A DNA stretch of 64,000 nucleotides from Anticarsia gemmatalis. Lineage: Eukaryota; Arthropoda; Insecta; Lepidoptera; Erebidae. Positions 25,201 through 40,200 of the stretch are shown in pieces. The position numbers and the translations under genes are program-made. Where the stretch lies: NCBI RefSeq assembly GCF_050436995.1, contig NC_134747.1, positions 2,363,501 through 2,427,500 of the forward strand, read 5' to 3'. Below the pieces are notes generated by a model. The model saw only the letters and a list, made by a program, of their open reading frames with translations. It made no database searches and was not told the DNA's origin. How positions within the stretch are numbered: position 1 is the stretch's first letter; each line of letters starts with the position of its first letter.

Positions 25201-28200
25201 GAAATTCTCATCAGTTTTCGAGCATCGCGCTCCGAAATAGTTAAAATGAATGTTTTTCAGATCATGAGTAAGTGTCATAAATGCGAAACTTTGCTTTCGC
25301 TTAACTTCGGAACTAAATGACCTACAGACTTGAAATTTTGGATTTTTATTATGTGGTTATTGCTTACTGGATAACTTAATTTTCAGCGTTCTGGTCTTAT
25401 CCAGACGTTGTGAAATATGAGCCTGAAAATGCAGCGAAATATTTTTCAGCGTGGCCCCTATTTGAGGATCTTCTCTTATCTTCTTCTATCTTATCTTTCT
25501 TAGGATCCCTCTCACGCACTCTACACCCGCTTTTGGAGTATTCTTTAAGCGGACTATAAATGATAACAATTCCAAAGTGTCCATATTCACTGTTAACATC
25601 GCGTATTTATTAACAGTAAAAGTAACTATCGTTTTAAAAATAGTACAATTACGTAACACCTATTATGGTCGCGTTTCCCTTGTGCACCGTAATCGGTAAA
25701 ATAATTAGTAATTTGCGCATTACGATAAGAGACTTGTGCTTGTTTAGTAACAATATAGAATAAACATGTGGTTGGCGTAGAAAAATTGTGTTCTGTGTTT
25801 TTAAATGTGGTTTTGTAACAAAGTTTAATATCGTACGAGTTTTTTCAAAAAGAGATACAATTTTTCTATGTTTTAATCCAAGTTAGGAACCATCTCCTTG
25901 TCGGGTTTTCATTGCGATCAATTTAGTAGTTGTGTGTCGTTTACACACATATGATCCAGTCGATGAAATCCGCTGGCGTGAATGAGTATTTCGGAATAAT
26001 ATAGGTACCTAATTGTATTATTTATGCTATTGAGGAATGATGACCTTTGAAAAATATTTTCATTAAGGCTTAATATAGTCATAGAGACATGAAAGTAGAT
26101 ATTACAAGGCATATAATGTACATAATAATAAGTTTTAAATAAACCGACTTACATTTCTATATTAGTTTCTACATGATTACTCTATAAATAAGTACAGCTG
26201 CATTACATAAACAATCAAGATAACACAATGCGGTTATAAAATATAGGTATATTATTTATATTGCCATTAAATATATCGACGATATATTTATTGAAAAATT
26301 TGTTACTATTTAAAATACCAGTGCCACAGTTGTTAGTCCAAAAGTTTATAACTAATTAATAAATGCTAAAATATATTGCTATTTTATCTCATGATCTCTA
26401 ACCTACGGTTTCTGAGGTACATTTAGCGGTAGTTTATCTATTCAATAGCATTTAAACTCATATAAATAAACGCTATTGAATAGATAAACTACCGCTAGAT
26501 GTACTCAATAACCGGGGGTAAAGGACAGAGCCGCGAATTATACATTAGGCAGTCATATATCTAGATATTGTTCATTTTAATTGCATTATTTATAGTTTCC
26601 TGGGAGTCTTCCTCTTTCAGTACTCTTTTTTGAGCTAACGGTGGTATTATATTCCGTAAAGCTTCAGGTACGGAAACTGTAGGTGTTGCCGGAGGAATAA
26701 TCCGTTTGCTCACCGTTAAAAACCTTACACTACAATATTCCCACGATTACCTTTCACTTTAACATAAAATAAACATCACACATACAATAGTTTTCGCGTT
26801 TTGACTACATTTTGTAACACTGCGCAACGTTGTCGCTACGCCAATTTGCATAGCTGCATGAACATTTGCATGCAACCATTGTTTTCATATCACTTTATTT
26901 TATATCTCATATTCTTACAATAGTAACACATATAATAAACCAATAAATATGCTTTTAACTACACATTGATCGGTAAACAATAAATACACTGTGAATTAAG
27001 ATTTATGCAACCCGAAGACAATGTTTCGACAATGCTTGATTAAATATATGATTTATTATTAAAACGTCTTTGCACACTATAATATTTTTGCTTATCTCTA
27101 ACCACAGGTAATGATTTTTAGGTTCAAAAAAGTAACGCATATATAAGAGCGTCTATTACACGCCGGAGTCACCTAAACCCGTCTACTCGGCATAAAATTA
27201 ATTTTACATCTTTAAACCTCTTAGCGAAATGAAACTCGGGGGAATCTCCTCAAAACCATTGAGCCGCTTTGATTGAACATTTTTCCACAGTCAGCTCTGC
27301 AAAGATTAAAAGATTTTTACCTTAACACGACTCTGTGGTTTTCAATATTTAGCCCCTGGCTTTCAATATTAAAATGAAAATCGTATTCCGTTTATTTTTT
27401 TTGGGAAATATTTTCCACAAATTATTCGGGATTGGATTTGCTTTTGGGCTTTTGAAGTCGTATTTTTATCAAAGAAAATTATACTTTACATAGTAACTAG
27501 GTACCTAAATAGGTATATAAAGAAGTAGATCTATTAGAATAGATAATACTGTCGCGATCTAAAATTAAACTATAGGTAATTATCGGCATTATCTAAATAC
27601 AATTGGGAAAACCATCACACATTTTTATTTATGTCTTACTACCTGTCTGGTAGTCATATAGCAATAAAAGGTTTTACCGTAATGTTAAAGTATTCATTTC
27701 CTCTTTATATTTTTCTACCCACTACATCTACATCTTCAATTTGATGGGTCTTCTGCTGTCTTATTCGATTTGGTCTCGCTTCATTTCTTCTTTATTCATT
27801 AGAAAACAAAATAAGCTAACAGTTTGACACCAAGGTGGTTACAGGCGATGCTATTTTAAACTAGGTACTATGCACTTCTTTTAAATTTAAGAATTAAAAT
27901 AATATAAATAAACTCTTTGGAATAAATTTAATAATTTTGAATAGCAAAAATGTAAATAATACTACAGCTTAAAGCAAAGTGATCACTAGGATGCGATTGT
28001 TGACGTAATTAAACGTACGGATAAGCATTAAACGGTGTAAACAAATACTAGGTTTCTGATAAAATCCTTATATAATAGCAACAAAGTACCAACAGAACTA
28101 TGATAAATATGGATCATTTGGCGAAACTAGTATCGGCTTATTTGATAAATAAACTTTAAAAGATTAGATTTCTTGTACGGTATTTGTAATAGAACTAAAT

Positions 28201-31200
28201 TTTGTTTACCAGTGAAAGGTTAAATTACAATCATCAAGTTTTGCTCCAAAATCTATCCTCTAGTCATTCAAATCTTTAACGCTTACATTCTTGTTAAGTA
28301 TACTTTAATATCAAATCAGTAAGAATTTTGTTCGCATCAAAACAAACTGGTCAAAGTCCACCTTTCGGAAATGAGTGAAAAAATGTGAACACTTATCGAT
28401 CTAATTTCAATTTAGTATCTGTCATTTTCTGTGGTAAAAAATACCGAAGAATTTATTGAGAACCTTCTCCTTTTTAATTAATAAAAAAATAAAAGAATTA
28501 GCCTTCTGACGTAATAGCAAAAACACGTGGAGTCAATTAAATAATTGTTACACGCACGTGTCTTTCACAAACACTCTAATAGTCCTTCAAATATAATAGT
28601 ATATTTTTTACTAACATTTCGTGTGTCTATCACGGCGTTCGGCCGGCGACTGCAGACGTAGATAACCTCGTCTTATCATACTTGTTTACTTAACACTTAC
28701 TTTGTCGCAGCTTGGTATAAAAGACCCGAGCTACAAAAATTTACTATGACGTGTGTATAATTCAAGATATTTAGAAAGTCACAGGTCGGTATCATTATAC
28801 TTCACGTAGTACGTTAATCAATCGAAGATTTGTAATTAGGGGCACTCTATCAATATAAATATCATACGTAGTAATCATTGTTTTTAATAAGTTATTTATC
28901 TCTGGAATTAATTAGTGATTAGTTCTCATCGGAAAATTACATTATTGTTGTTAAGATCAGTCACTTTTAAAATCCAGAAAATAATCGAGAAACCATCATG
29001 GGAAGCGGTTATTTATAATTTGATAAAAATAAAATCGCTACTGAACTGTTCAACTTTTCTGTCATGCAAAGGTCATGGTTTTGATGTCACAAATGAATGA
29101 ATGGAGCAGCAACAAAATAGAGTTGGAAACTCACTGGTGACCTCGTGCGTAGTACAATGTTAGACGACGATTGATGCGTGTTTTGCAACATTGAATAACG
29201 AGCTAAAACAATTACCTACTATTATTGTAAAACTGCTTATTTACAAACCAACATTCCCTATTTCTGGTACTTGGCTATAAAATAAAATAAAAATGTACCT
29301 ACCCTATGTTTGAACAAGGATTTTTATTATACATACGTAAGAACATAAAGTCACGCCTTTTCCCCATAGGGGTAGGCAGAGATCAAAGAATGCCACTTGG
29401 TAAAATCCTTACATTATACCTTACGTCTTAAATTATCTCTACGTTACTTTTGATTAAAATCGATTCAGCAGTTTAGCTATTAAAGCGTAACAAACAAACA
29501 GACTCGCATTTATAGTATCAGTGTGGATTTTCCTGACCAAAGATAATGTGCTATCTTATCCCTAGATACTTATCTCGTTACGCATAAAACATGTTTTCAA
29601 CTGTATTGTAACTATAAGTTGCATACGAATTTCAAAAATGATGCAACATGGACACCTTTATGGTAATCTTTCTGTCAAGTTGGTTGGTGAATAGATTTTT
29701 GTTCTATACACCTTGGGGGTATATGAACTTTTTGTTTGACAAATATTTGTCCCAGTACTTCTTGTTTTTTTGGCCATCCTTCAATGTCTGTAATGATTAC
29801 TACTAAATAGTAATGTTGTGAAGCCAGGTAGTTAAACGTGAAAACATTCTTAAGTTTGTGATTTATGTTGTAATATTTATCTCAACAACGCATTCAAAAC
29901 AACAAATTAGTACCATTCGCTTTCAGCTATGATTATATTTTACCTCAAGCAATAAAAAAGAATCACAGTCGTAATGTTTAAATCCGTAGTAGCAACGGAA
30001 TAACAAATAAAATGAAGTTATCAATGGCTATTTCAAGAGTCTGATGGATAATCGATAGTCGTACATTTTTAATCCCGTGCCATTGCCCCTTTAGCGGGGT
30101 GCATGTCCATTTGAACTTGTAAATCATCGATCTAGTAGCGTTAGTCATGTAAACCTGGCTAATTACTCACGAACACTGTCAACAATTACAAACATATGTT
30201 TCAACGAAGGGCGTAGTTCACGTGTTTGAACATTTTATTCGCTTTTCGCTCTCAACCTACGATTACGTATGCAATACGAAAATTTCGTTTTATTGGCTCA
30301 CAGCCAAAACGTTGCGTTTTGCTTTGATTCTGTAACTATTTATACAACTGTTCATGCCGTTATCGTGTGATATCTACGTCTTGTTTACTTGACGTATGTA
30401 CTTAGGTTTTGAAAAATTTTCTTTAACATCATATTCTAAGATGATAAATTAAGATTAGGGATCATGCAAACAAACAACTCGCCGATAACTTACGTCAGAA
30501 CAGAGGTTAATTACGTCACGAACTATTTTTGCACTTTGATCGCAAATATATCGAGTATCATAGTTGTTAAATTAATTGGTTATCGAGGTAGTAAGTAAGG
30601 GCTAAGTGTGCGGTTTAGTGCTGGTCTGTTCGACCGACGCGCGCGTCACACGGTCAAATAAACAATCGAAGTGTGACAGTGTTGGGGCGCGCTATCGCAT
30701 TTTCCTGAGGCTCGCGAGCTTGCGCTGCGGCGGGCGGCAGTGCCGCCGGCGCGCGCGCACCGAAAGCATGTGCCCCGCGCCAACAGTGCGATGTACATAG
30801 AACCGGCCGCGTTCCGCGCACCCAGCGCGGAGTCCCTCGCAGTCTCCGATCCCTCAACGCCTATCTGGACGCAGTGCTTACCTTCTCCGTTATTCGCAGG
30901 CAAGAAAGCGCCACTCAAAACATTCGAAGAGATCCAGCCACTGATCCAACAGGCTCGCAAGCGGGAGCTGAAACTGCTCATCAGAGAGAACTCGTGGCCC
31001 ATCAACAGCCCCGTCCGCGCCTCCCTCTGGCCGGCCCTCTGCCGGCAGCATCAACATGGAAAGTCTATGCTCGACGGATTCTACTGGGACATGGTTACAC
31101 AGGTCAGTGATCTTTGAAATTACGCAACGCGACAGCAGCGATAGGTTTTTTCCCCAAGGTGTGCGAGTAACTCGTTTGGCACATAAAGAAATTCGTGCTG

Positions 31201-34200
31201 AACTCGCAAGGTAACGCTACAGAGAGCGTTATCTCGCGAAACCGGCGAGCACTTAATATTTCCAAGGTCATGTCTATTTACTTTGCACAATGCCGCCTAA
31301 ATGTTTGTAAGATATCGCGCCCCCAGATAAGAAGCCGACGTCCCCGTCAAGGTTTCACAAATTTCGGTCCTTTTTTATTCGAATGCTCTCTCTAGATTTA
31401 GCAACAAGTTAGCTAGACGCGTTCGAAATTCAAGTCACGTGTCCGTTTGTTGACCACAAACGCACACACACAAGCGCGACTTGTCCTTGTGACTGAAATG
31501 TACGCAAAGTTGTCAATAAAAAAATCAATCTAGCGAACGAGGTTGAATATTGAAGTCATGTGGAAACCCACGTACGCGTGTGTTGTGCGAGATTTCATTT
31601 TAGTCGGATAGTCGTGTCATTCAGCCAGCGGGTCCTTGTGTACGACATCAACGTGCGCGCGCGCATCCTCGCGTCACAATGGGAGCGGCTCGCGCATCTT
31701 AATTAACCGCCGGCGGCTTAACAATGGCAGACTAATTATACGACAGGTGGCTGTATCTAATGAATACAAGTACCGTGAATTTATGGGTTTATTGTATTTA
31801 CCATGTTGCTACATTTGCTGTAGAGTGGACTTTAAATAAAAACACGTACCTATTTTTGGATAATGTATTCGGGGGAAAATTTGGTGCGATGTTTGTGTAC
31901 GAAATGCATAAACGGTGTCGTTATTGTAAGCGAGAGATTGGCACGGTGTCAACGCGGCCCGCTCACCTTGCTGCGCTCGCGCACGCTCCCTAACCCACAT
32001 ATGCACAACACGCATATATGGACGCACTTAACGATTACATTGTAAGAGCTTTCCAGATTGCCCGACTTTATCGTGCTGTGTTTATCATAACTCTTGTATA
32101 GAATTCTAATTTAAAACATGGATTTATATTCAGGTTATTGTATGATTCGTACTATAAAAACTATTTGCAAGTATTCATTTGGTATAAACATCCGAGACCC
32201 TCCGTCCTTATCTAAACTGCAAGAGAGAAAGGGACAAAAATTAGCTTTAAAATTATTCAAGCGTTTATAAATTAAGATAGTAGATCTCAAAAGGCGTGTC
32301 ATAAAAACCTGTATCTTTCGTCAACTCTGTAAGTAAACGTGTTTGTAGGAATTTATTTCTTAATCTGCATTACCAGTGTTATCGGCCTTATCACTGTAAT
32401 ACAACTAAGAGGATGGGCATTGACGTTTATCAGTGCAATAATATAATCGTGTTTGATATCAGACCGACCGGCTTGAATCTTATTCTGTGTTTTAATATGA
32501 CTAATCCTTTAACTGAGACATTCTTACCGACATTAATTGCGGTAATCTTTTGTTTCCATGTAAATATTGTTAAACTATAATTATTTTCTATAAGATAAAA
32601 TAATAGAAGCCAGTTTCTCTCTCTCTCAGCTTCTAAAAAAGTTATCAGAAAGCCCATCTGCTAGATAAAGTGGCAGGAAATGTATAAAAAAACAAGTGTC
32701 GATATTTATTATCTGTTTAGCTATCTGAAAATTACTCACAAGTGGTATAACGGGACGTAAGAATAAGAAATTACTGACTAAAAAATGATTATTATTGATA
32801 TATTTCAAACCACAGCCTAGTTACACTTTCAAAATACATTCATTATTTAAACAACGATAACTATAAATAATTCACGTAGGTAATAATCATTCTTATATTT
32901 ACAATTGTCCGTCGGCGGGGGACTATAAACGGTATCTAAACATTTATCTGATTACCCACCCGTTTATTGTTCGTGTCATCAAAGACAAAACAATCCACAA
33001 TAAGTAGATAATGACTGACACAATGTTTACTTGTACTTTGTAATGTAAAAAATAATCGCTGAATAATAACAACCTGTATATTTGTTTTATGTACAGGTAG
33101 TGGCTATTTTAGAGCGAAGATAAAATTACTGGTAATTCGCTTTTATATTGACTTATAACCTATAAATGTAAAGTAAATAAAATAGATTTTTTGGTGCTCT
33201 CTCATAAGTTCTAAATAAATTATTGAGCGCTTAAAATACTGTTTTTCTCATGGGTCAATGTCGGGTAAAATAAATGCCATCAAAAACATTCTGTAAAAAC
33301 CTCAAGTCTCGCCGTAAAAAGTTGTGAGATCTATATAATACCAAGTCGATTAATCTATGTAGTCTCTACTTAAAGGACCTTCTGTCTTAAGTTATTACGT
33401 AGGTACATATGTTATTATCATGCCAATTAAAAAAAAAATACCTCTAAAACAAATAGACCGACCTGGCCATCGCATGATTTGATTATTAGTATGTATCCAC
33501 ACTACACAGCACGACGAGAAGTTAATGCTCCTGAAATGTTAATGGCGAATTTGTGTTTTCTAGCGATGACCAAGTCGATCTATTTGTTTTAAAGGTATTT
33601 TTTTTTAAATTGGCATGATAATAACATAATATGTACCTACGTAATAACTTAAGACAGAAGGTCCTTTAAGTAGAGACTAAATAGATTAATCGACTTGGTA
33701 TTATATAGATCTCACAACTTTTTACGGCGAGACTTGAGGTTTTTACAGAATGTTTTTGATGGCATCTCACTTCTTTTTGTAGAGCGAACATTAGTCCAAT
33801 TTGTATGGAAAGACGTTTTTTTTTTCATAATTCAACATATTTTCTTATGGGAATGTTGTTCAGTTTCATGGGCTAAACACCCTTACCCACCCTATACCCC
33901 CTCCCGTTATGCTTCATATAGTAGGTACCTATTTACACCTATTTATTTTATTTTCTACAGTAATAATAATTCATTAACTGCAAATGTAACCTTGTAATCT
34001 TATACATTTATATGGGATTACAAAGTTATTGTTGCAGTTGGTGTATTTAGAAAACTGGACCGAAATTAGAAAATATTAAATTTTTCCCATGATTAAGACA
34101 CTAAACCCTATTTGTATTCTAAATTTTAAGCTTCTAAGTCTGCTAAAAGTACCTTAGACTTTTGATGATCGGTGAGTCAGTGAGTCAGTGAATCAGTGAG

Positions 34201-37200
34201 TGACAAAATTCAAAATTTTATCAAGTTGTCATTCTTAAACTACTGGTTCAAATTGACTGAAATTTTAAATATACCGTGTTTATACAATGACTGATTAGTC
34301 GCTGGAAATCCAGGCTTGTTGTTTTATCCACAACGAAATTATAGGGGTGTCAAAAATAGCCCGAATTGCTTCGAGAAAAGGATGTTACGGCCGTGCCGCT
34401 TTTTTTTTGCTCGACTTGCGGGGGCACTTCCGTGCCCCCAGATTGACAAATGTATGGAAGCGAACGTCAAAATTTCACCGATAAGCTAATTCTGTTTATT
34501 CGGTGGTGGTGAAATCTGGCCGGAGTAACTGTTCCCTACAGTTCCGGATTAAATGTTTCGTGTATTTCAGAGAGTTTTATATAAACATGTTTGAATGTAT
34601 TGACAGGAGCTTGTGTAAAGATAGTATGTTATGGTTTTAATAGATGCTTGTCGAATTGATCGAAAGAGCTTTAACAGTCAGTTGCGCCGGATTTATCTGA
34701 TCCAAATTGGAGTCCGAGTCTCTTGATAAACATAGATTTTCTTGTTTTTTTTAACACACGTGCCACAAATTATTCGGCAAATAAATAAGAAGATTTTTTT
34801 TTCTAAATCTGCATTAATTAATTAGCTTTTTACAAATTATCTTTCTTTTGTGTGGTATTAAACTGTGGTTGATATTAATCTTTTTTGGTCCAAAAACATT
34901 AACTGGAGAATACAAAGAACTTTTCATTTACCTCTTTAAAGAGTTTTCAAGTCCTTAATAAAATATGTAAAAATAAGCGATGGGTAATTTTTGTACATAA
35001 ATTGTCCGAATTTTGATCGGAGATGTATGTTTTCAATGTTTCTCCGATGCAAGTGAGTCACCGGGACGCGGCACGTGCCACCCAAGGTCGGGGCGACATG
35101 GAGCCAAATATTCCGGTTTTCTCAGAAGCTACCGGGAAGGAATTCCTCACTGAGTGTACCTAATGTGTTATCACATTCGGGAATGTGTGATTGGATGTTT
35201 GAGGGATTGGTCACGCTTTCTCGAATCAATTCGTGACTGGTGTAGTATTAATTTGTGGTACTACTATCATAGATATTTGAGCTACTTCTTCATCGTAGTC
35301 TAGAGTATAAATTCCGAAACTTCTTTTGACAAATAAAACTGTTAATTATTAATTATTGAAAGTTTCCTGCCTTTTCCTTACATTTTGCTTCTGGACTGTA
35401 GTTTGGTAAAACCCAAACCGTCCATGTTTTTTTTGAGCCTGGCTTCCTGTCAGTCGTTTTATGAATAAGCATGTCAACCTTGCTTAGTAACGGTCTGAAC
35501 TCAAATACGTTTTAGTCTGGAGCTAAAGCCATTCACAATAGCTTCAAGGAACACCATACATCAATGAGGTTGGGTGTGTTCAGTGCAGCCGCACCCTAGC
35601 TCCTAAGGTTTGTTTGTATTTGCTAGTTATTGGAAAATTCCTAGCATTGGACCTAGGCGTATCTATAGGTAAATGTTGATTAGTTGCGACGTTCCTTCAG
35701 ACATACATTCATTGCTCTTTTTAGTCAGTTCAGAATTTAGAATCTGCAGATTTAGGCTCTCGATATATTCCCCGTAGTTTTCTTTAATTGATCATAAGAT
35801 AATATCAGGCAGCCTTTATTTCCTACGCACACAAAGGAACGCCTTTTTTCCATAGGGGTAAGGAGAGACAAAAGAACTCTACTTGGTATAATCCTTAAAA
35901 ACTTCCCTTGCCACATTCACATCCATACATCTTATCATACAGGACTACCAGTTACGCACTACGCAAGTTTTTCTTCAATTGTAGGTTATTTTTTATATGA
36001 TATACATTTATAAAACGATTCGTCATAATCCCAGGCACTGACTACAATAGAATGAGTGTACAATTGTACATATAAACATTGTATTGGTGTAAACCGTCTG
36101 CGGTCGTATTACTGTTACTAAAGAATACTTCTTCACCGCAAATCTTGCCTCCGTCTCGCTACCTATGGGTACTGGCAGACAGAGTGTCTTGTACTTTTGT
36201 ATTACGTTCTTACTTGATGGATTTCATTGATACATGATTTTAGTTATCAATCAAATTAAAATTATTTGGTGCTCTTTATGTGAAATGAGCTAATTAAAAA
36301 AGCCGTGGGTCTTTCATGCTATGATTTTTCATTATTATGATAAGTACTGTCTTTATTAAAATAAACTTATTTGAAAAAACACTTATTTCTATGCGCGAAT
36401 ATAAATGGTATACAGATAAGATTCTCATTAACTAGACAATCTTTGATCATCACAAAAAGCTACGACGAGAATAAAACTATCGTAACAAAGTCAGATATTC
36501 GATTGATCTCAATAAAACTATCTGGTACACATAAATTCCGTCCCTTTACAGTAACGCGAGCGTTGGCATCCGTGAAATTCGCGTGAGGGTCGCACAGAGG
36601 AACTCGTGGAGTGAACTCTGGTGCAGTGCCAACGACACTCGCGCCTTGACCTCGCGATCCGTCACACGCTGACACTCACCGATAACGGTGGATTTCACAC
36701 TACTGTTTGTCATACGTTGTAGGACGGGGAAAGCTGACGAAAGTGTTAGCCGACGGATTACATGACCTACCCCCGGTTTCTGAGTACATTTAACGGTAGT
36801 TTATCTATTCAATAGCGTTTTTTAATATGAGTTTTGACATTATTGAATAGATAAACTACCGCTAAATGTACATCAGAAACCGGGGGCTAGACATTCATAC
36901 CAGTTATACACGAACAAACTGTATTAAAACGATTAACTAATTTCTTCTTCCCTTTTCTATTCTCTAATTACCCATTCGCCTTTTATTTTCTCGCTTCGCT
37001 GAGTTTGCTTTGTCGCTTTGTTTCGACGAACCCTCGACGTTTTGTTCGCTAAGTGCCTATTTAACAAATTAAATTCGACCTGTAGAGTCGTCTAGTACTC
37101 TAAACAGAACGCTACTCAGACGTCCCGCGTCATACTGTAATCTCATTAGGCGAAATCCGATTATGGAGGACGAAAGTCGCTCTGCTATTTCATATTAAAA

Positions 37201-40200
37201 TACGACTCTAATTAAATCTCTTGAGGGACTTTTGCCCTTTACATATTTGGGCAAACAGCAATGTTGATTCAGGGAAATTTCTTAACAAGTTTAAGGGATT
37301 ATCCTCTCTTTCAGAGTTTGACTTGGTAATGTTTAAGTATAATCTTAATAAAGTACCTACCTTTAAAAATGGTAATAAGTTTATTTCGGCAAGCAGTTCT
37401 TCTAGGCAATGTTGCATTACATTGATTGAACTGTAAACAAGTTGCTAGGCGAATTAAAAGTCGTATCAATTTCAAAGAGGCGATTATGCAATTGTATGCA
37501 ATTAATTAACACTGTTTAATCTCAATCAATCAACCAATATTCGATATCACTCGATATTCTGTAATGAGCTAATCAGAAAGGTAATTTTCCAATAATATTT
37601 GCGAGTGTTTTGATAAAAGTAATTACCTATGGCTGCGCCGGCGCAGACCTAGCACAACTTCGTGACTGCTGGTCAGACCGACGCTGCATCACGCGCAGTG
37701 AAACGGTTGATTAATGACTACTGATAACGCGAAGGAGGTGTGTCCAAACCATTAACTCTACTACTACGCATATTTATTTCCATCGCCGTGAAGTTTATTC
37801 GGTACGCAAATATGCAAGTTTTTTCTTTATACGTGCCATAAAACCACTTATCTACCTCATATTTGTAGAACAGATAACAGTTTTGCAGTTTTAGTGCACA
37901 TGTTATACTTTTTATCCTTAATTAGTGTCGCGTCTATAAAATTCGCGATAACTTTCCACGTTATTCGCGTTCGTCGATGGTCGTTAAAATTCCAAACTTT
38001 GATTTAATGTGACATAAAAATCATATCATCGGGATAATTGATATACTAACATAGGTAAAGCTGTGAGCGCTATGGCGGCGAGCCAACTCTCGAAATAGAC
38101 AAGCACCATTCTGTTTTTCTCACCTTCTGCTACTTGCATTGTGGTCACGTGAATGAAACATCAATATTTTATTTAACTTTATATAACTGATGTATTTTCA
38201 ATATGAGCTCATGTTTATTAGTACTGCTTAGGAAAGAGTCTTAACGATTGCAAGTAATGCGTCGATAGCGTTTGTGTTGCGTTAGCAATAAAAATAGACA
38301 GATTTATGATGATTTTTTCGAAGTTTTATTTATTGTATTATTTACAAATAAATAGCTACTTTCTACCTGTTCCGATAAGTATTAGTTCAAAAGCATTACA
38401 GATCGGACATACGATATACATTCCCAAAAAGTAAACACTAAAAATTCTCCGCCTCTAAATCTGTTCTCTCACTTCCCAATCGGTGCGTGTTTTTTATCAA
38501 TTTCCTTTACGGAACACTAATCGTCTCATTACAAACAAACACACTTGATTCAGCAAAAAAGGCACAAAACATGTGACATTCAATTGCATTACACGCTCTG
38601 AGTAGCACGTCCTTGTGGGTCAGCTGATCTGGTCGATAGAGCAGTGAAATTGCTGGTTATGACTAAACAGAATGCTGACCACAGGAAGTAAGCCGCCAGA
38701 CAGTATTTCCTGCACCTTAAAGACGTATACGGTGAAGAAACCTTGGATTTTTGTTAAGATAAGCAATTTCTGGTGTTGTTTACGATGGGTAATTTCGGGT
38801 GCCAATTCTGCCTAGGGTTTTTGCGATTGACGGTTGGTATTATGCTTTCCATTACATGATTTATGTTACTTGTATAAGGTATAATTATTGAAAATTTAAT
38901 TTTTTTATCTGTAGCGACTTTTATCTGTAAAGAGAAGATATCTTAAAATTAAAATTATAATTAACTAGAGCACCCGGTAGACATTTTTCTGCCGGAAATT
39001 GCGAACCTCGAGAGCCATATTTTTTCCGACATCTACAATAATCATCTTCGTATTTAAACCAATATAGAAAATTCCGTCACTTGGGATTGAGGGTTAGATT
39101 TTATTTGTATTTTAGGAATTCAATTGAACACCTTAAAATTTGTATATTTTGGTGATTTTATCAATCGAAAACAAGTCTTGAGGGATGAAAATCCCCACGA
39201 TTGGGTTACATAATTGATGACCTTCTCCTCGTCTTTGACCTTTATAAAGTTGACCATGAATCATGAGACCGACGGTAACTACCCTCAATATCAGACGATC
39301 TGATACGAAAGGTATTTTAAACGTTTAATAAAATTTTCAATTTGTGCAACGTCTATTGTTACAACGCAGAAAAACAATTTATTTAACGTGTTATGTCATT
39401 TACGATAGCTTTTTAATAGAAATGCTATTTCGAAAATAAATGGGCATAATATTGCAAATAAAACAGATGAACATTTTAGAGAAATCTCATTTGAAAGTAC
39501 ATCAAACGAAACGATTATTAAGTAAAGAAATTTAAGGTCTTCAGGAAAAAGTTTCAGGTACCGGATAAATAGCTCTTAATTTTTTGTACATCTGTAGTAC
39601 ACAAAAAATTTGAAATGGGGAATTGTTCTTAATTCTGTAATGAGCGTTATTAGTGCTATCGACAGTTGCTGGATAGTTTCATAGCAGACAGCCACATCAG
39701 TATTTAATATCGACACGAATTCATTTATCGTAATAGAATCAGTAGTACCTCCACTACCGTCGTTTATACTGCACATTAATAATATAGGTAGATGTACCAT
39801 CATTAACATTAATACAATCTACAAGTGTGTTATTAGTATACAGTAATAAAGTAGTATTATCGATGAAAATGATAACGTATCTATTGAAGATCATGCAGTC
39901 TGCTAATTAGAAATGGAAGTGACTGACTTTCAAACATCGTGACCGGTTTTCTTTGTTTTGCCAGTTGACAGAGTTATATGCAGTTTGATGATAGAAATAA
40001 GAAAAAATTGAGATCAAGAATATATACCCCACATTGATGTTAATACCAGAATTCCATTCAGCTTCAAACATTTTTAGTCAACTAGTAAAACTTTACTGAA
40101 AATCGATTTTTTTTTCAGTCTTAAGTTGGCTCGGATTTTCGTCACTACACTTTTTCTCTTTAATTCATACGCACTTTTATATCAAGAAATTGCTTTAGAC

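Larger units (their letters stand above)
7288..30899 (+). other. sky: sky intron 1 (23.6 kb)
   Basis: This intron has no gene I can support. Its mobile content is listed separately. The sections 7288-9214, 10255-14959, 17227-19123, 21976-24935, 26521-29334 and 29526-30589 are mostly unique AT-rich DNA with only chance ORFs. Some may be regulatory, but no conserved element can be recognised without alignment. Confidence 0.8.

Noticed and set aside
26268..26290. Short perfect palindrome in AT-rich DNA
   Set aside because: Arms of only 11 bp in AT-rich sequence are expected by chance at this scale.
36460..36675. 71-codon minus-strand open frame in a slightly GC-richer patch
   Set aside because: No domain, no convincing splice sites and no continuation; possibly regulatory DNA, but nothing specific can be supported.
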